64,000 nucleotides of DNA from Rhizobacter sp. (GTDB taxonomy: Bacteria > Pseudomonadota > Gammaproteobacteria > Burkholderiales > Burkholderiaceae_C), in the NCBI GenBank assembly GCA_019635355.1, contig JAHBZQ010000001.1, positions 372,001 to 436,000 on the forward strand, in the 5' to 3' direction. How positions within the stretch are numbered: position 1 is the stretch's first letter; every line of letters starts with the position of its first letter. This document shows positions 56,734 through 64,000 of this stretch, one piece after another. Under the pieces are notes generated by a model that made no database searches, had not been told where the DNA came from, and worked only from the letters and a program-made list of their open reading frames with translations. The translations under genes and the position numbers were made by a program.

Positions 56734-57933
56734 GTGAAGACTTTGCATACGGTGGTGGCGCTGGTGGGCATCTCCTTGGCCGGCGGTGCCGCCTGGTGGT
56801 ACCAGCACAAGGGGCCGACCCCCCAGGGCATGGAGGGAACGGCTGGCGCAGGGGCCACCGCGTCGGGCGTTGCGGCAGGCAGAGCGCCCGCCGGCCCCGC
56901 GGGGCCGGTGCCGGTGGAAGTGGGCAAGGTCGAGGTGGTGGCCATTGCCGACGATGCGCAAGGCGTGGGTGCCCTGCGATCGCGCCAGGGTGTGACGCTG
57001 CGGCCCGAGGTCAGCGGGCGCATCTCCAAGCTCGGTTTCACCGACGGCCAGCGCGTGAAGCGAGGCCAGATGCTGGTGCAGCTTGATGACACTTTGCAGC
57101 AGGCCCAGCTTCAGCAGGCCGAAGCGCAGGCGAGCATCGCCCGCACCAACCTGCAGCGCAACCGCGAGCTGCTGGCCGCCAACTTCGTGAGCCAGAGCAT
57201 GGTCGACCAGACCGCCGCGGCGCTGCAGGTGGCCGAGGCGCAGGTCGCGCTCGCCAAGGCGCAACTCGCGCGCATGCGCATCGAGGCGCCGTTCGACGGC
57301 GTGGTCGGCATCCGTGTCGTCAACGTTGGCGACTACGTGAAAGACGGCGCCGACCTGGTGAACGTCGAAGACACCTCCACCGTGTTGCTCGATTTCCGCC
57401 TGGCCGAGCGCTACGTGGCCCGCCTCAAGACGGGCCAGCCGGTCGAGGCCCAGCTCGACGCCATGCCAGGGCGTGCGTTCAAGGGCCATGTCGACGCCGT
57501 CGACTCGGTGCTCGACGCCAACGGCCGCTCGCTGCTCGTGCGCGCACGGCTGCAGAACCCCGGCGGTGAGCTGCGCTCGGGCATGTTTGCCCGCACGCGC
57601 ATCGTCTTCTCCACGCGCAACAACGCGCTCGTCGTGCCCGAAGAGGCGCTGGTGCCGCTGTCGGGCAAGCAGTACCTGGTGAAGGTGGTCGACGGGCCGA
57701 AGGGCAAGCAGTCGCAGCGCATCGAGGCCCGCATCGGCATGCGGCTGCCGGGCAAGGTCGAGATCCTCGAAGGCCTGGCCCCTGGCGACCAGGTGGTCAC
57801 GGCCGGGCAGGCACGGCTGATGCGCGAGCCGATGCCGCTGCGCATCGTCGACCTCAACCAGCCGCAGCGTGCGGGCGGCCCGGGGCGTGCGGCGAGCGGT
57901 GCGGCCAGCGGCCCGCGGCCGACCGCGCTGTGA
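56734..57933 (+). CDS. RND efflux periplasmic adaptor (membrane fusion protein)
   Basis: This protein links an RND pump to an outer-membrane channel. The 399 residues have an N-terminal membrane anchor (about 4-20) and a lipoyl/barrel-sandwich domain split by a helical hairpin with coiled-coil character (QLQQAEAQASIARTNLQRNRELL). Beta-barrel and membrane-proximal domains follow. The sequence RPEVSGRISKLGFTDGQRVKRGQMLVQLDD is the adaptor signature. GTG 56734 has AGGGA upstream and a -10 box TACAGT (56702-56707) before that. The pump gene follows after 29 bases. Confidence 0.93.
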   Translation: MKTLHTVVALVGISLAGGAAWWYQHKGPTPQGMEGTAGAGATASGVAAGRAPAGPAGPVPVEVGKVEVVAIADDAQGVGALRSRQGVTLRPEVSGRISKLGFTDGQRVKRGQMLVQLDDTLQQAQLQQAEAQASIARTNLQRNRELLAANFVSQSMVDQTAAALQVAEAQVALAKAQLARMRIEAPFDGVVGIRVVNVGDYVKDGADLVNVEDTSTVLLDFRLAERYVARLKTGQPVEAQLDAMPGRAFKGHVDAVDSVLDANGRSLLVRARLQNPGGELRSGMFARTRIVFSTRNNALVVPEEALVPLSGKQYLVKVVDGPKGKQSQRIEARIGMRLPGKVEILEGLAPGDQVVTAGQARLMREPMPLRIVDLNQPQRAGGPGRAASGAASGPRPTAL

Positions 57934-57962
57934 GCTGAGAGACAGAACCCAGAGCGCGCGCC

Positions 57963-60900
57963 ATGAAGCTGTCCGACGTCACCATCCGCCGCCCGGTCTT
58001 TGCGACCGTGCTGTCGCTGCTGCTCATCCTGATCGGCGCGGTGTCGTTCACCCGCCTGCAGGTGCGCGAGTACCCGCGCATCGACGAGCCGGTCGTCAAC
58101 GTGACGACACGCCTCATCGGCGCCTCGTCGGAGGTGATCGAGTCGCAGGTCACCAAGCCGCTCGAAGACTCCATCGCCGGCATCGACGGCGTGGAGATCA
58201 TCACCTCGATCTCGCGCTCGGAGCAGAGCCAGATCACGGTGCGCTTCAAGCTCGAGAAGAACCCCGACGACGCCGCCGCCGACGTGCGCGACCGTGTCTC
58301 GCGCGTGCGTGCCCGGCTGCCCGATGCGATCGACGAGCCGGTGATCGCGAAGGTCGAGGCCGATGCCACGCCCACGATCTGGCTCGCGTTCACCAGCGAG
58401 ACCTTGTCGCCGCTGCAGGTGACCGACGTGGTCAACCGCATCGTGAAGCCTCGGCTGCAGACCGTGACCGGCGTGGCCGACGTGCAGGTCAACGGCGACC
58501 GCAAGTTCTCGATGCGCATCTGGCTCGACCCCGACCGGCTTGCCTCCTACCGCCTCACCGTGCAGGACGTGGAAGACGCGCTGCGCAAGCAGAACCTCGA
58601 AGTACCGGCCGGGCGCATCGAAAGCCAGCAGCGCGAGTTCAGCGTCACGGCGCGCACCGACCTCAACACCGAGGCGCAGTTCGGGGCGGTGGCGCTCAAG
58701 ACCGTCAACAACTACACCGTGCGGCTGCGCGATGTGGCCCGCATCGAGCAGGCCGCGGCCAGCGAGCGCAGCAGCGTGCGGCTCAACGGTGTGCCGTCCA
58801 TCTCGGCGGGTGTGATCCGCCAGGCCACGGCCAACCCGCTGGAGGTGTCGGCCGGCGTGCGCGAAATGATGCCCAAGCTGCAGCAGGATCTGCCGGCGGG
58901 CGTGAAGGTGCAGGTGGCCAACGACAACTCGGTCTTCATCGACAAGTCGGTGAAGTCGGTGTTCAGCACCATCACCGAAGCGGTGGTGCTGGTGGCGCTC
59001 GTCGTGTTTCTTTTCCTGCGGCACTTGCGCGCGGCGGTGATCCCGCTCGTGACCATCCCGGTGAGCCTGGTCGGCACCTTCGCGATCATGGCGCTCGCCG
59101 GGTTCACCATCAACACACTCACATTGCTGGCATTGGTGCTCGCCATCGGCCTGGTGGTCGACGATGCGATCGTGGTGCTGGAAAACATCTTCCGCCACAT
59201 CGAAGACGGCATGTCGCCGTTCCAGGCGGCGCTCAAGGGGGCCAAGGAAATCGGCTTTGCGGTGGTGGCGATGACGATGACGCTGGCGGCCGTGTTCGCG
59301 CCGCTCGCGTTTGCGCCGGGCCGCACCGGGCGGCTCTTCACCGAATTCGCGTTGACGCTTGCGGGCGCGGTGATCGTCTCGGGCTTCGTCGCGCTCACCC
59401 TCACGCCCATGATGTGCAGCAAGCTGCTGCGTCACGAGGCCAAGCCGACGCGCTTCGACCGCCTCATGGAAGCGGGCCTCGACCGCCTCACCCACGCCTA
59501 CGGCCGCGCACTGCGCTGGACGCTCGCCCACCGCTGGGTGGTGCTGGTGGTGATGGTGGCGTCGGCGGCCGGCAGCTGGCAGCTTTTCCGCACGGCCAAG
59601 AGCGAGCTCGCGCCGCTCGAAGACCGCGGCGTGATCCTCGCCACCATCAACGCGCCCGACGGCTCCACGCTCGACTACACCGCACGCTACCTGCGCGCCA
59701 TCGAAGGCATCGGCCGTGACTACCCCGAGTTCGACCGCGTCTTCGTGGTGGCCGGCAACCCAACGGTGTCGCAAGGCATCTCGTTCCTGCGCACCGTCGA
59801 CTGGGACGCGCGCGACCGCAGCACGCTGCAGCTCGCGCGTGAGTTGCAGCCGCGCTTTGCCGGGCTGCCGGGCGTCACCGCCTTTCCGGTCACGCCGCCC
59901 AGCCTCGGCCAGGGCTTCCGCGAGCGGCCGATCAACTACGTGATCGTCACCAACGACTCTTACGACAACCTCTCGCGCGTGACGCAGCAGATGCTGGCCG
60001 AGATGGCCAAGAACCCTGGCTTCGTGCAGCCCGACACCGACCTGCGGCTCAACAAGCCCGAGATCTTTCTCGAGGTCGACCGCGACCGCGCGGCCGATGC
60101 CGGCGTGAGCGTCGACCAGGTGGCCCGCACCGTCGAGACCATGCTCGGCGGCCGCGCCGTCACACGCTACAAGCGCGACGCCGACCAGTACGACGTGCTG
60201 GTGCAGACCGAGATCCGCGGCCGCACCACACCGGAAGACATCGACAAGCTCTTCGTGCGCGGCCGTGGCGACGCGATGGTGCCGCTGTCGTCGCTCGTGA
60301 AGGTGCGCGAGTCGGTAAGCCCGCGCGAGCTGAACCACTTCAACCAGCGGCGCTCGGTGTCGATCACGTCCAACCTGGCGCCGGGTTACTCGCTCGGTGA
60401 GGCGCTGCAGTTCATGGACGACACCGCACGCAAGGTGCTGAAGCCCGGCTATTCGACCGAGCTCAATGGCGTGTCGCGCGAGTTCCGCTCGTCGAGCGGC
60501 GCGCTGGGCCTGGTGTTTGCGCTGGCGCTGCTCTTCATCTTCCTGGTGTTGAGTGCGCAGTTCGAGAGCTTCGTCGACCCGTTCGTGATCATGCTGTCGG
60601 TGCCCTTGTCGATGGTGGGCGCGCTGGCGGCACTGCAGTTGGCGGGCGGCACGCTCAACGTCTATTCGCAGATCGGGCTCATCACGCTCGTAGGCCTCAT
60701 CACCAAGCACGGCATCCTGATCGTCGAGTTCAGCAACCAGCTGCGGCAGCAGGGGCGGTCGGTCTTCGATGCAGTCAACGAGGCCGCTGCGCTGCGGCTG
60801 CGCCCCATCCTGATGACCACCGGCGCGATGGTGCTCGGTGCGTTGCCCCTCGCGCTGGCCCACGGCGCCGGCGCCGAGAGCCGCCAGCAGATCGGCTGGG

Positions 60901-61046
60901 TGATCGTGGGGGGCATGTCGCTTGGCACGCTGCTCACGATCTTCGTGGTGCCGACGGTGTATTCGCTCTTCGCGCGCAAGGCGGTGCCGGGCGCCATCGA
61001 GACACCCGCCGACCCCGACGGGGGCTCGCACGCGGCGCACGCCTGA
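57963..61046 (+). CDS. RND multidrug efflux permease (HAE1 family)
   Basis: This is the inner-membrane proton-driven drug pump, 1027 residues, with the usual twelve helices in two repeats and two large periplasmic loops. The N-terminus MKLSDVTIRRPVFATVLS and the helix-4 proton relay motif GLVVDDAIVVLENIFRHIEDG are diagnostic. It pairs with the adaptor encoded upstream; no outer-membrane channel gene lies nearby. The substrate is unknown. Its stop directly abuts the mobA stop (TGA|TCA). Confidence 0.95.
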   Translation: MKLSDVTIRRPVFATVLSLLLILIGAVSFTRLQVREYPRIDEPVVNVTTRLIGASSEVIESQVTKPLEDSIAGIDGVEIITSISRSEQSQITVRFKLEKNPDDAAADVRDRVSRVRARLPDAIDEPVIAKVEADATPTIWLAFTSETLSPLQVTDVVNRIVKPRLQTVTGVADVQVNGDRKFSMRIWLDPDRLASYRLTVQDVEDALRKQNLEVPAGRIESQQREFSVTARTDLNTEAQFGAVALKTVNNYTVRLRDVARIEQAAASERSSVRLNGVPSISAGVIRQATANPLEVSAGVREMMPKLQQDLPAGVKVQVANDNSVFIDKSVKSVFSTITEAVVLVALVVFLFLRHLRAAVIPLVTIPVSLVGTFAIMALAGFTINTLTLLALVLAIGLVVDDAIVVLENIFRHIEDGMSPFQAALKGAKEIGFAVVAMTMTLAAVFAPLAFAPGRTGRLFTEFALTLAGAVIVSGFVALTLTPMMCSKLLRHEAKPTRFDRLMEAGLDRLTHAYGRALRWTLAHRWVVLVVMVASAAGSWQLFRTAKSELAPLEDRGVILATINAPDGSTLDYTARYLRAIEGIGRDYPEFDRVFVVAGNPTVSQGISFLRTVDWDARDRSTLQLARELQPRFAGLPGVTAFPVTPPSLGQGFRERPINYVIVTNDSYDNLSRVTQQMLAEMAKNPGFVQPDTDLRLNKPEIFLEVDRDRAADAGVSVDQVARTVETMLGGRAVTRYKRDADQYDVLVQTEIRGRTTPEDIDKLFVRGRGDAMVPLSSLVKVRESVSPRELNHFNQRRSVSITSNLAPGYSLGEALQFMDDTARKVLKPGYSTELNGVSREFRSSSGALGLVFALALLFIFLVLSAQFESFVDPFVIMLSVPLSMVGALAALQLAGGTLNVYSQIGLITLVGLITKHGILIVEFSNQLRQQGRSVFDAVNEAAALRLRPILMTTGAMVLGALPLALAHGAGAESRQQIGWVIVGGMSLGTLLTIFVVPTVYSLFARKAVPGAIETPADPDGGSHAAHA

Positions 61047-61625
61047 TCAGGCACGCGCCAGGTCGTCGGGGGTGTTGATGTTGAAGAAGGCCGCGGGGTC
61101 GTCGAACGTGACCTCGGCGCGCCGCAGCTGCGCCATCCACCGGCCGACCTTGCGCTCGCCCGATTCGAGGTAGCGGCGCAGGTCGTCGGCCAGGCCACGC
61201 CGCATCAGGCAGAAGGCCGGCTCCTGGCCCACCGCAGTGCGGGCCAGCACGAGGTCGATGTCGTCGTGCATCGCGTCGGCGAGGCGGGCCACCAGGTCGG
61301 TCGGGAAGTGCGGGCAATCGCAAGGCACGGTGGCGAGGTAGGGCGTGGTGATGTGCTGGAGGCCGGCGAGGAAGCCCGCCAGCGGCCCCTGGTAGCCCGC
61401 GAGATCTGCAGGGTCCTGCCACACCGGCACGCCCCAGCGGGCGTAGTCGTCGAGATTGCGGTTCGCGCTGAGCATCACCTGGCCGACCTGCGGTGCCAGG
61501 CGTTGCAAGGCGCTCAGTGCCAGCGGCTGGCCCCGATAGGGCTGCAGGCCCTTGTCGACACCGCCGAGCCGGCTGCCCTGGCCACCGGCCAGCACGAGGC
61601 CAGTGATGTCGGCGTGCTCGACCAC
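61047..61625 (-). CDS. mobA: Molybdenum cofactor guanylyltransferase
   Basis: MobA attaches GMP to molybdopterin to give the guanine dinucleotide cofactor. The 192 residues begin with the nucleotidyltransferase motif GLVLAGGQGSRLGGVDKGLQ and continue with VPCDCPHFPTDLV, the metal-binding aspartate. Length and motifs match MobA. GTG 61625 follows the moaA stop by four bases, so the two are an operon; the longer reading upstream lies inside moaA and is not protein-like. Confidence 0.93.
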   Translation of the reverse strand: MVEHADITGLVLAGGQGSRLGGVDKGLQPYRGQPLALSALQRLAPQVGQVMLSANRNLDDYARWGVPVWQDPADLAGYQGPLAGFLAGLQHITTPYLATVPCDCPHFPTDLVARLADAMHDDIDLVLARTAVGQEPAFCLMRRGLADDLRRYLESGERKVGRWMAQLRRAEVTFDDPAAFFNINTPDDLARA

Positions 61626-61629
61626 CGGC

Positions 61630-62754
61630 TCAACCGCCGATGTAGTGCATCTCGACCCGGCGCTGGCCCGAGCCGGTGTCGGCGGCTTGCGCGCCACGCA
61701 GCTCGGAGTAGCGGTCGTCGCGGCCTTGCCAGATGAGGCCGATGGCGCTGGCGATCTGCTCGTCGCTGTAGCCGCCGCGCAGCAGCGAGCGCAGGTCGTG
61801 GCCGTGGGTGGCGAAGAGGCAGAGGAAGAGCTTGCCTTCGGTCGACAGACGGGCACGGTTGCAGTCGCGGCAGAAGGCGTGCGTCACGCTCGAGATCACG
61901 CCGATCTCGCCTCGGCCGTCGGCATACGCCAAGCGCTCGGCGGTCTCGCCAGCGTAGTTGGCGTCGATGGCGCGCAGCGGGAAGGCCTCGTTCAGGCGCG
62001 CGACGACGTCGGACGAGGGCAGCACCTGGTCCATGCGCCAGCCGTTGGTCTCGCCCACGTCCATGAACTCGATGAAGCGCAGCACCACCCGGCCACCGAA
62101 GTGATCGCGGAAGTAGCGCGCCATCGGCACGATCTCGTGGTCGTTGACGCCGCGCTGCACCACCATGTTGACCTTGATCGGCCCGAGGCCCACGCGCTCG
62201 GCGGCCTCGATGCCGGCCAGCACGTCGGCGACCGGAAAGTCGGCGTCGTTCATGCGGCGGAAGATGGTGTCGTCGAGTGCATCGAGGCTCACGGTGATGC
62301 GCTTCAGGCCCGCGTCTTTCAGCGCTTGGGCCTTGCGGGCGAGCAGCGAGCCATTGGTGGTGAGTGTGAGGTCGAGCGGCTCGCCATCGGGCGTGCGCAG
62401 CTCGGCCAGCATCTCGATCAGCCCCTCGACGTGCTTGCGCAGCAGTGGCTCGCCGCCGGTGAGGCGGATCTTCTGCACGCCGTGCGCTGCGAAGAGGCGC
62501 GCGGTGCGGGTGATCTCCTCGAAGCTCAGGAGCGAGGTGTGCGGCAGGAACTGGTAGTGCTTGTCGAACACTTCCTTCGGCATGCAGTAGCTGCAGCGGA
62601 AGTTGCATCGGTCGGTGACCGAGATGCGCAGGTCGCGCAGCGGGCGGCCGAGGGTGTCCGACAGCAGCCCGGTGGCGGCGATCGGCTGCGCCGGGATGCG
62701 CGGGACCGACGCGGCATAGCGGTGGTCGGCGAGGGGGATGACTTTCTCGGTCAT
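61630..62754 (-). CDS. moaA: GTP 3',8-cyclase (molybdenum cofactor synthesis)
   Basis: MoaA is a radical-SAM enzyme that starts molybdopterin synthesis from GTP. The 374 residues have the N-terminal cluster CNFRCSYC, the C-terminal second cluster (CRDCNRARLSTEGKLFLC) and the conserved terminal GG needed for activity. The N-terminal 25 residues are an extension compared with E. coli. It is upstream of mobA and starts 44 bases from the NlpC/P60 gene, which is on the same strand. Confidence 0.96.
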   Translation of the reverse strand: MTEKVIPLADHRYAASVPRIPAQPIAATGLLSDTLGRPLRDLRISVTDRCNFRCSYCMPKEVFDKHYQFLPHTSLLSFEEITRTARLFAAHGVQKIRLTGGEPLLRKHVEGLIEMLAELRTPDGEPLDLTLTTNGSLLARKAQALKDAGLKRITVSLDALDDTIFRRMNDADFPVADVLAGIEAAERVGLGPIKVNMVVQRGVNDHEIVPMARYFRDHFGGRVVLRFIEFMDVGETNGWRMDQVLPSSDVVARLNEAFPLRAIDANYAGETAERLAYADGRGEIGVISSVTHAFCRDCNRARLSTEGKLFLCLFATHGHDLRSLLRGGYSDEQIASAIGLIWQGRDDRYSELRGAQAADTGSGQRRVEMHYIGG

Positions 62755-62797
62755 CGGTCGATTGTGCCGCCGTGGCGCCTTGGGCGCCTGTGCGGCG

Positions 62798-63466
62798 TCA
62801 AGGGAACTCGTTGGGGATGGCGGGTGCCGTGTTGGCGGGAACCGGTGCGGGCGTTGCCGCGGCTGCGGGCTCGGTGACCGCCGTGTTGGCGCGCCGGGCG
62901 CCGGTGAAGCGCTTGGCCCAGTACTTCACGCCCATGCTTTCCACCCGCACTTCGCTGCCAGAGCGCGGCGCGTGGATGAACTTGCCTTCGCCGACGTAGA
63001 TGCCCACGTGCGAGAAGGTGCGGCGCAGGGTGTTGAAGAAGACCAGGTCGCCGGGCTGCAGCTCGTCGCGCTTGACGGCCGTGAAGCCCGCGGCCTTGGC
63101 CTGGTCGTCCACCCGGCGGGGCAGCACGAGGCCGAGCGTGCTTTCGTAGATGTGGCGGGTGAAGCCGCTGCAATCGAAGCCGTCGTCGGAGTTGTTGCCG
63201 CCGCGCTTGTAGGGCACGCCGAGGAAATTCATCGCCGAGAGCACGAGACCCGAGGTGGTGTCGCGCACCTGCCGGCCGATGGCGGCGGCGCTGTCGATGG
63301 CGGTGGTGCTGCCCGAGGTGTGGCTCGCGCTCAGCACGCCACGCTCGATGAGGAGCTGGGCCATGACATCGGGGTGCTCGGGAGCGGCCTGGGTGGCCCC
63401 GGCCGCGGCGGCGCAGGCCAGCGCAAGGAGCGCTGAACGCAGGCGGGGCAGGGGCAGGCCGGACAT
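62798..63466 (-). CDS. NlpC/P60-family cell wall peptidase, secreted
   Basis: This is a probable peptidoglycan endopeptidase of 222 residues. It starts with a signal peptide of about 27 residues ending in TQAA. The catalytic triad lies in an NlpC/P60 domain: Cys in FDCSGFTRHIY, His in SHVGIYVG and a polar third residue in FIHAPRSGS. The C-terminus is Ala/Pro-rich. ATG 63466 is used. The 168-base gap to the next gene (63467-63634) has no coding sequence and holds the divergent promoters. Confidence 0.92.
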   Translation of the reverse strand: MSGLPLPRLRSALLALACAAAAGATQAAPEHPDVMAQLLIERGVLSASHTSGSTTAIDSAAAIGRQVRDTTSGLVLSAMNFLGVPYKRGGNNSDDGFDCSGFTRHIYESTLGLVLPRRVDDQAKAAGFTAVKRDELQPGDLVFFNTLRRTFSHVGIYVGEGKFIHAPRSGSEVRVESMGVKYWAKRFTGARRANTAVTEPAAAATPAPVPANTAPAIPNEFP

Positions 63467-63634
63467 GGGCCGCAGGATAGGGGAGCGCGCCGAAGGCAGT
63501 CAACCGAAAAGACAGGTGCGACAGGGACTTAACGGGCTTTCTTCATGCGTTCGGCGGTGCGCGCTCGTGGCCCTCCCCGATGCGGGGCCGGGGCTCAACG
63601 GTTAGCCTGCACTTCTCTGTTCAGGAGTTGAAAC

Positions 63635-64000
63635 ATGTTCAAAGCTTTGCTGCTGGAGAAGACCGACGCCGGGTTCAGCGCCCGGGTGCAGCCCGTGGAC
63701 GACGCCCGTCTGCCCGCGGGCGACGTGCTCGTGCAGGTCGACTGCTCGACCCTCAACTACAAGGATGGCCTGGCCATCACCAACAAGGGCCCGGTGGTGC
63801 GCCAGTGGCCGATGGTGGCCGGCATCGACGGCGCCGGCACGGTGCTCGAAAGCCAGCACCCCGCCTGGAAGCCGGGTGACCGCTTCGTGCACAACGGCTG
63901 GGGCGTCGGCGAGGTGCATTGGGGGTGCCTGGCCGAGCGGGCCCGGCTCAAGGGTGACTGGCTGGTGAAGCTGCCGGCCGCCTTCGACGCGCGCCAGGCG
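63635..64000 (+). CDS. AcuI/YhdH-type acrylyl-CoA reductase family protein, 3' end outside the window
   Basis: 122 residues are visible before the window ends. The start MFKALLLEK with an AGGAG ribosome-binding site is clear. The GroES-like N-terminal domain (VDCSTLNYKDGLAITNKGPVVRQWPMVAGIDGAGTV) is the AcuI/YhdH signature of zinc-free MDR reductases. The family reduces acryloyl-CoA and related enoyl compounds with NADPH, but the substrate here is inferred. The Rossmann half lies beyond the window. Confidence 0.88.
   Translation, partial: MFKALLLEKTDAGFSARVQPVDDARLPAGDVLVQVDCSTLNYKDGLAITNKGPVVRQWPMVAGIDGAGTVLESQHPAWKPGDRFVHNGWGVGEVHWGCLAERARLKGDWLVKLPAAFDARQA

Noticed and set aside
57411..61040. 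A 1209-codon open frame on the minus strand over the RND genes
   Set aside because: It is antisense to a strongly supported RND adaptor/permease pair, and its product is rich in Arg/His/Gly/Ala low-complexity sequence typical of GC-rich shadow frames.

Overview
The window looks like a chromosomal segment of a GC-rich betaproteobacterium of the order Burkholderiales. The nearest relatives are probably in the Rubrivivax/Leptothrix/Roseateles/Piscinibacter group, but this is inferred from gene order and protein style and no search was run. The supporting arrangements are surE-pcm-nlpD-rpoS, bfr-bfd, carA-carB-greA, yhbY divergent from rlmE-ftsH-folP-glmM followed by pstSCAB-phoU-phoB-phoR, trxA-rho-rpmE2, AddAB-type recombination genes, and ffs near dnaX-ybaB-recR. 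No insertion sequence, prophage, integrase, CRISPR array or rRNA was seen. Coding density is very high, and no gene-free gap exceeds 300 bases.

Layout. 1-3.5 kb: the end of an EamA-type exporter, hupB with tRNA-Val in its 3' region, ppiD, and tRNA-His. 3.5-7.7 kb, minus strand: a NarL-type response regulator with a many-helix membrane histidine kinase, and a quinone-oxidoreductase-like enzyme. 7.8-12.7 kb: surE, pcm, nlpD, rpoS, rlmD. 12.7-14.4 kb, minus strand: a BI-1/YccA membrane protein, bfd with a candidate Fur box, and bfr. 14.7-25.7 kb: carA, carB, greA, a DUF4149 protein, yhbY (minus), rlmE, ftsH with a candidate heat-shock promoter, folP, glmM. 25.8-32.4 kb: the phosphate regulon, led by a Pho box. 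32.4-36.4 kb, minus strand: a GT39/ArnT-like membrane protein, rpmE2, rho, trxA. 36.5-42.3 kb: an AddB/AddA nuclease-helicase pair. 42.4-46.7 kb: two tandem kinase-HDOD proteins, the first a clear pseudokinase and the second catalytically intact with a C-terminal GAF-like domain. 46.8-49.1 kb: an orphan solute-binding protein, three tiny overlapping genes of unknown function, and the SRP (4.5S) RNA gene on the minus strand. 49.1-64 kb: a PurM-like paralogue, dnaX-ybaB-recR, mltD and gloB (minus), a methyltransferase, rnhA, an RND efflux pair, mobA and moaA (minus), an NlpC/P60 hydrolase (minus), and the start of an AcuI/YhdH-type reductase.

How the genes work together. Much of the window is housekeeping: envelope protein folding (ppiD), membrane proteolysis (ftsH), stress response (surE, pcm, nlpD, rpoS), pyrimidine/arginine precursor supply (carAB), RNA modification and ribosome assembly (rlmD, rlmE, yhbY), iron storage (bfr, bfd), phosphate uptake and signalling, and DNA replication and repair (dnaX, recR, addAB). 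The most original element is the pseudokinase-HDOD / kinase-HDOD-GAF pair, which looks like a duplicated signalling module in which one copy has lost every catalytic motif. Other items of interest are the three-gene micro-operon beside ffs, the orphan two-component system, and several regulatory sites: a Fur box, a Pho box, a sigma-32 promoter, a CRP-like site, and hairpins at the junctions of convergent genes.
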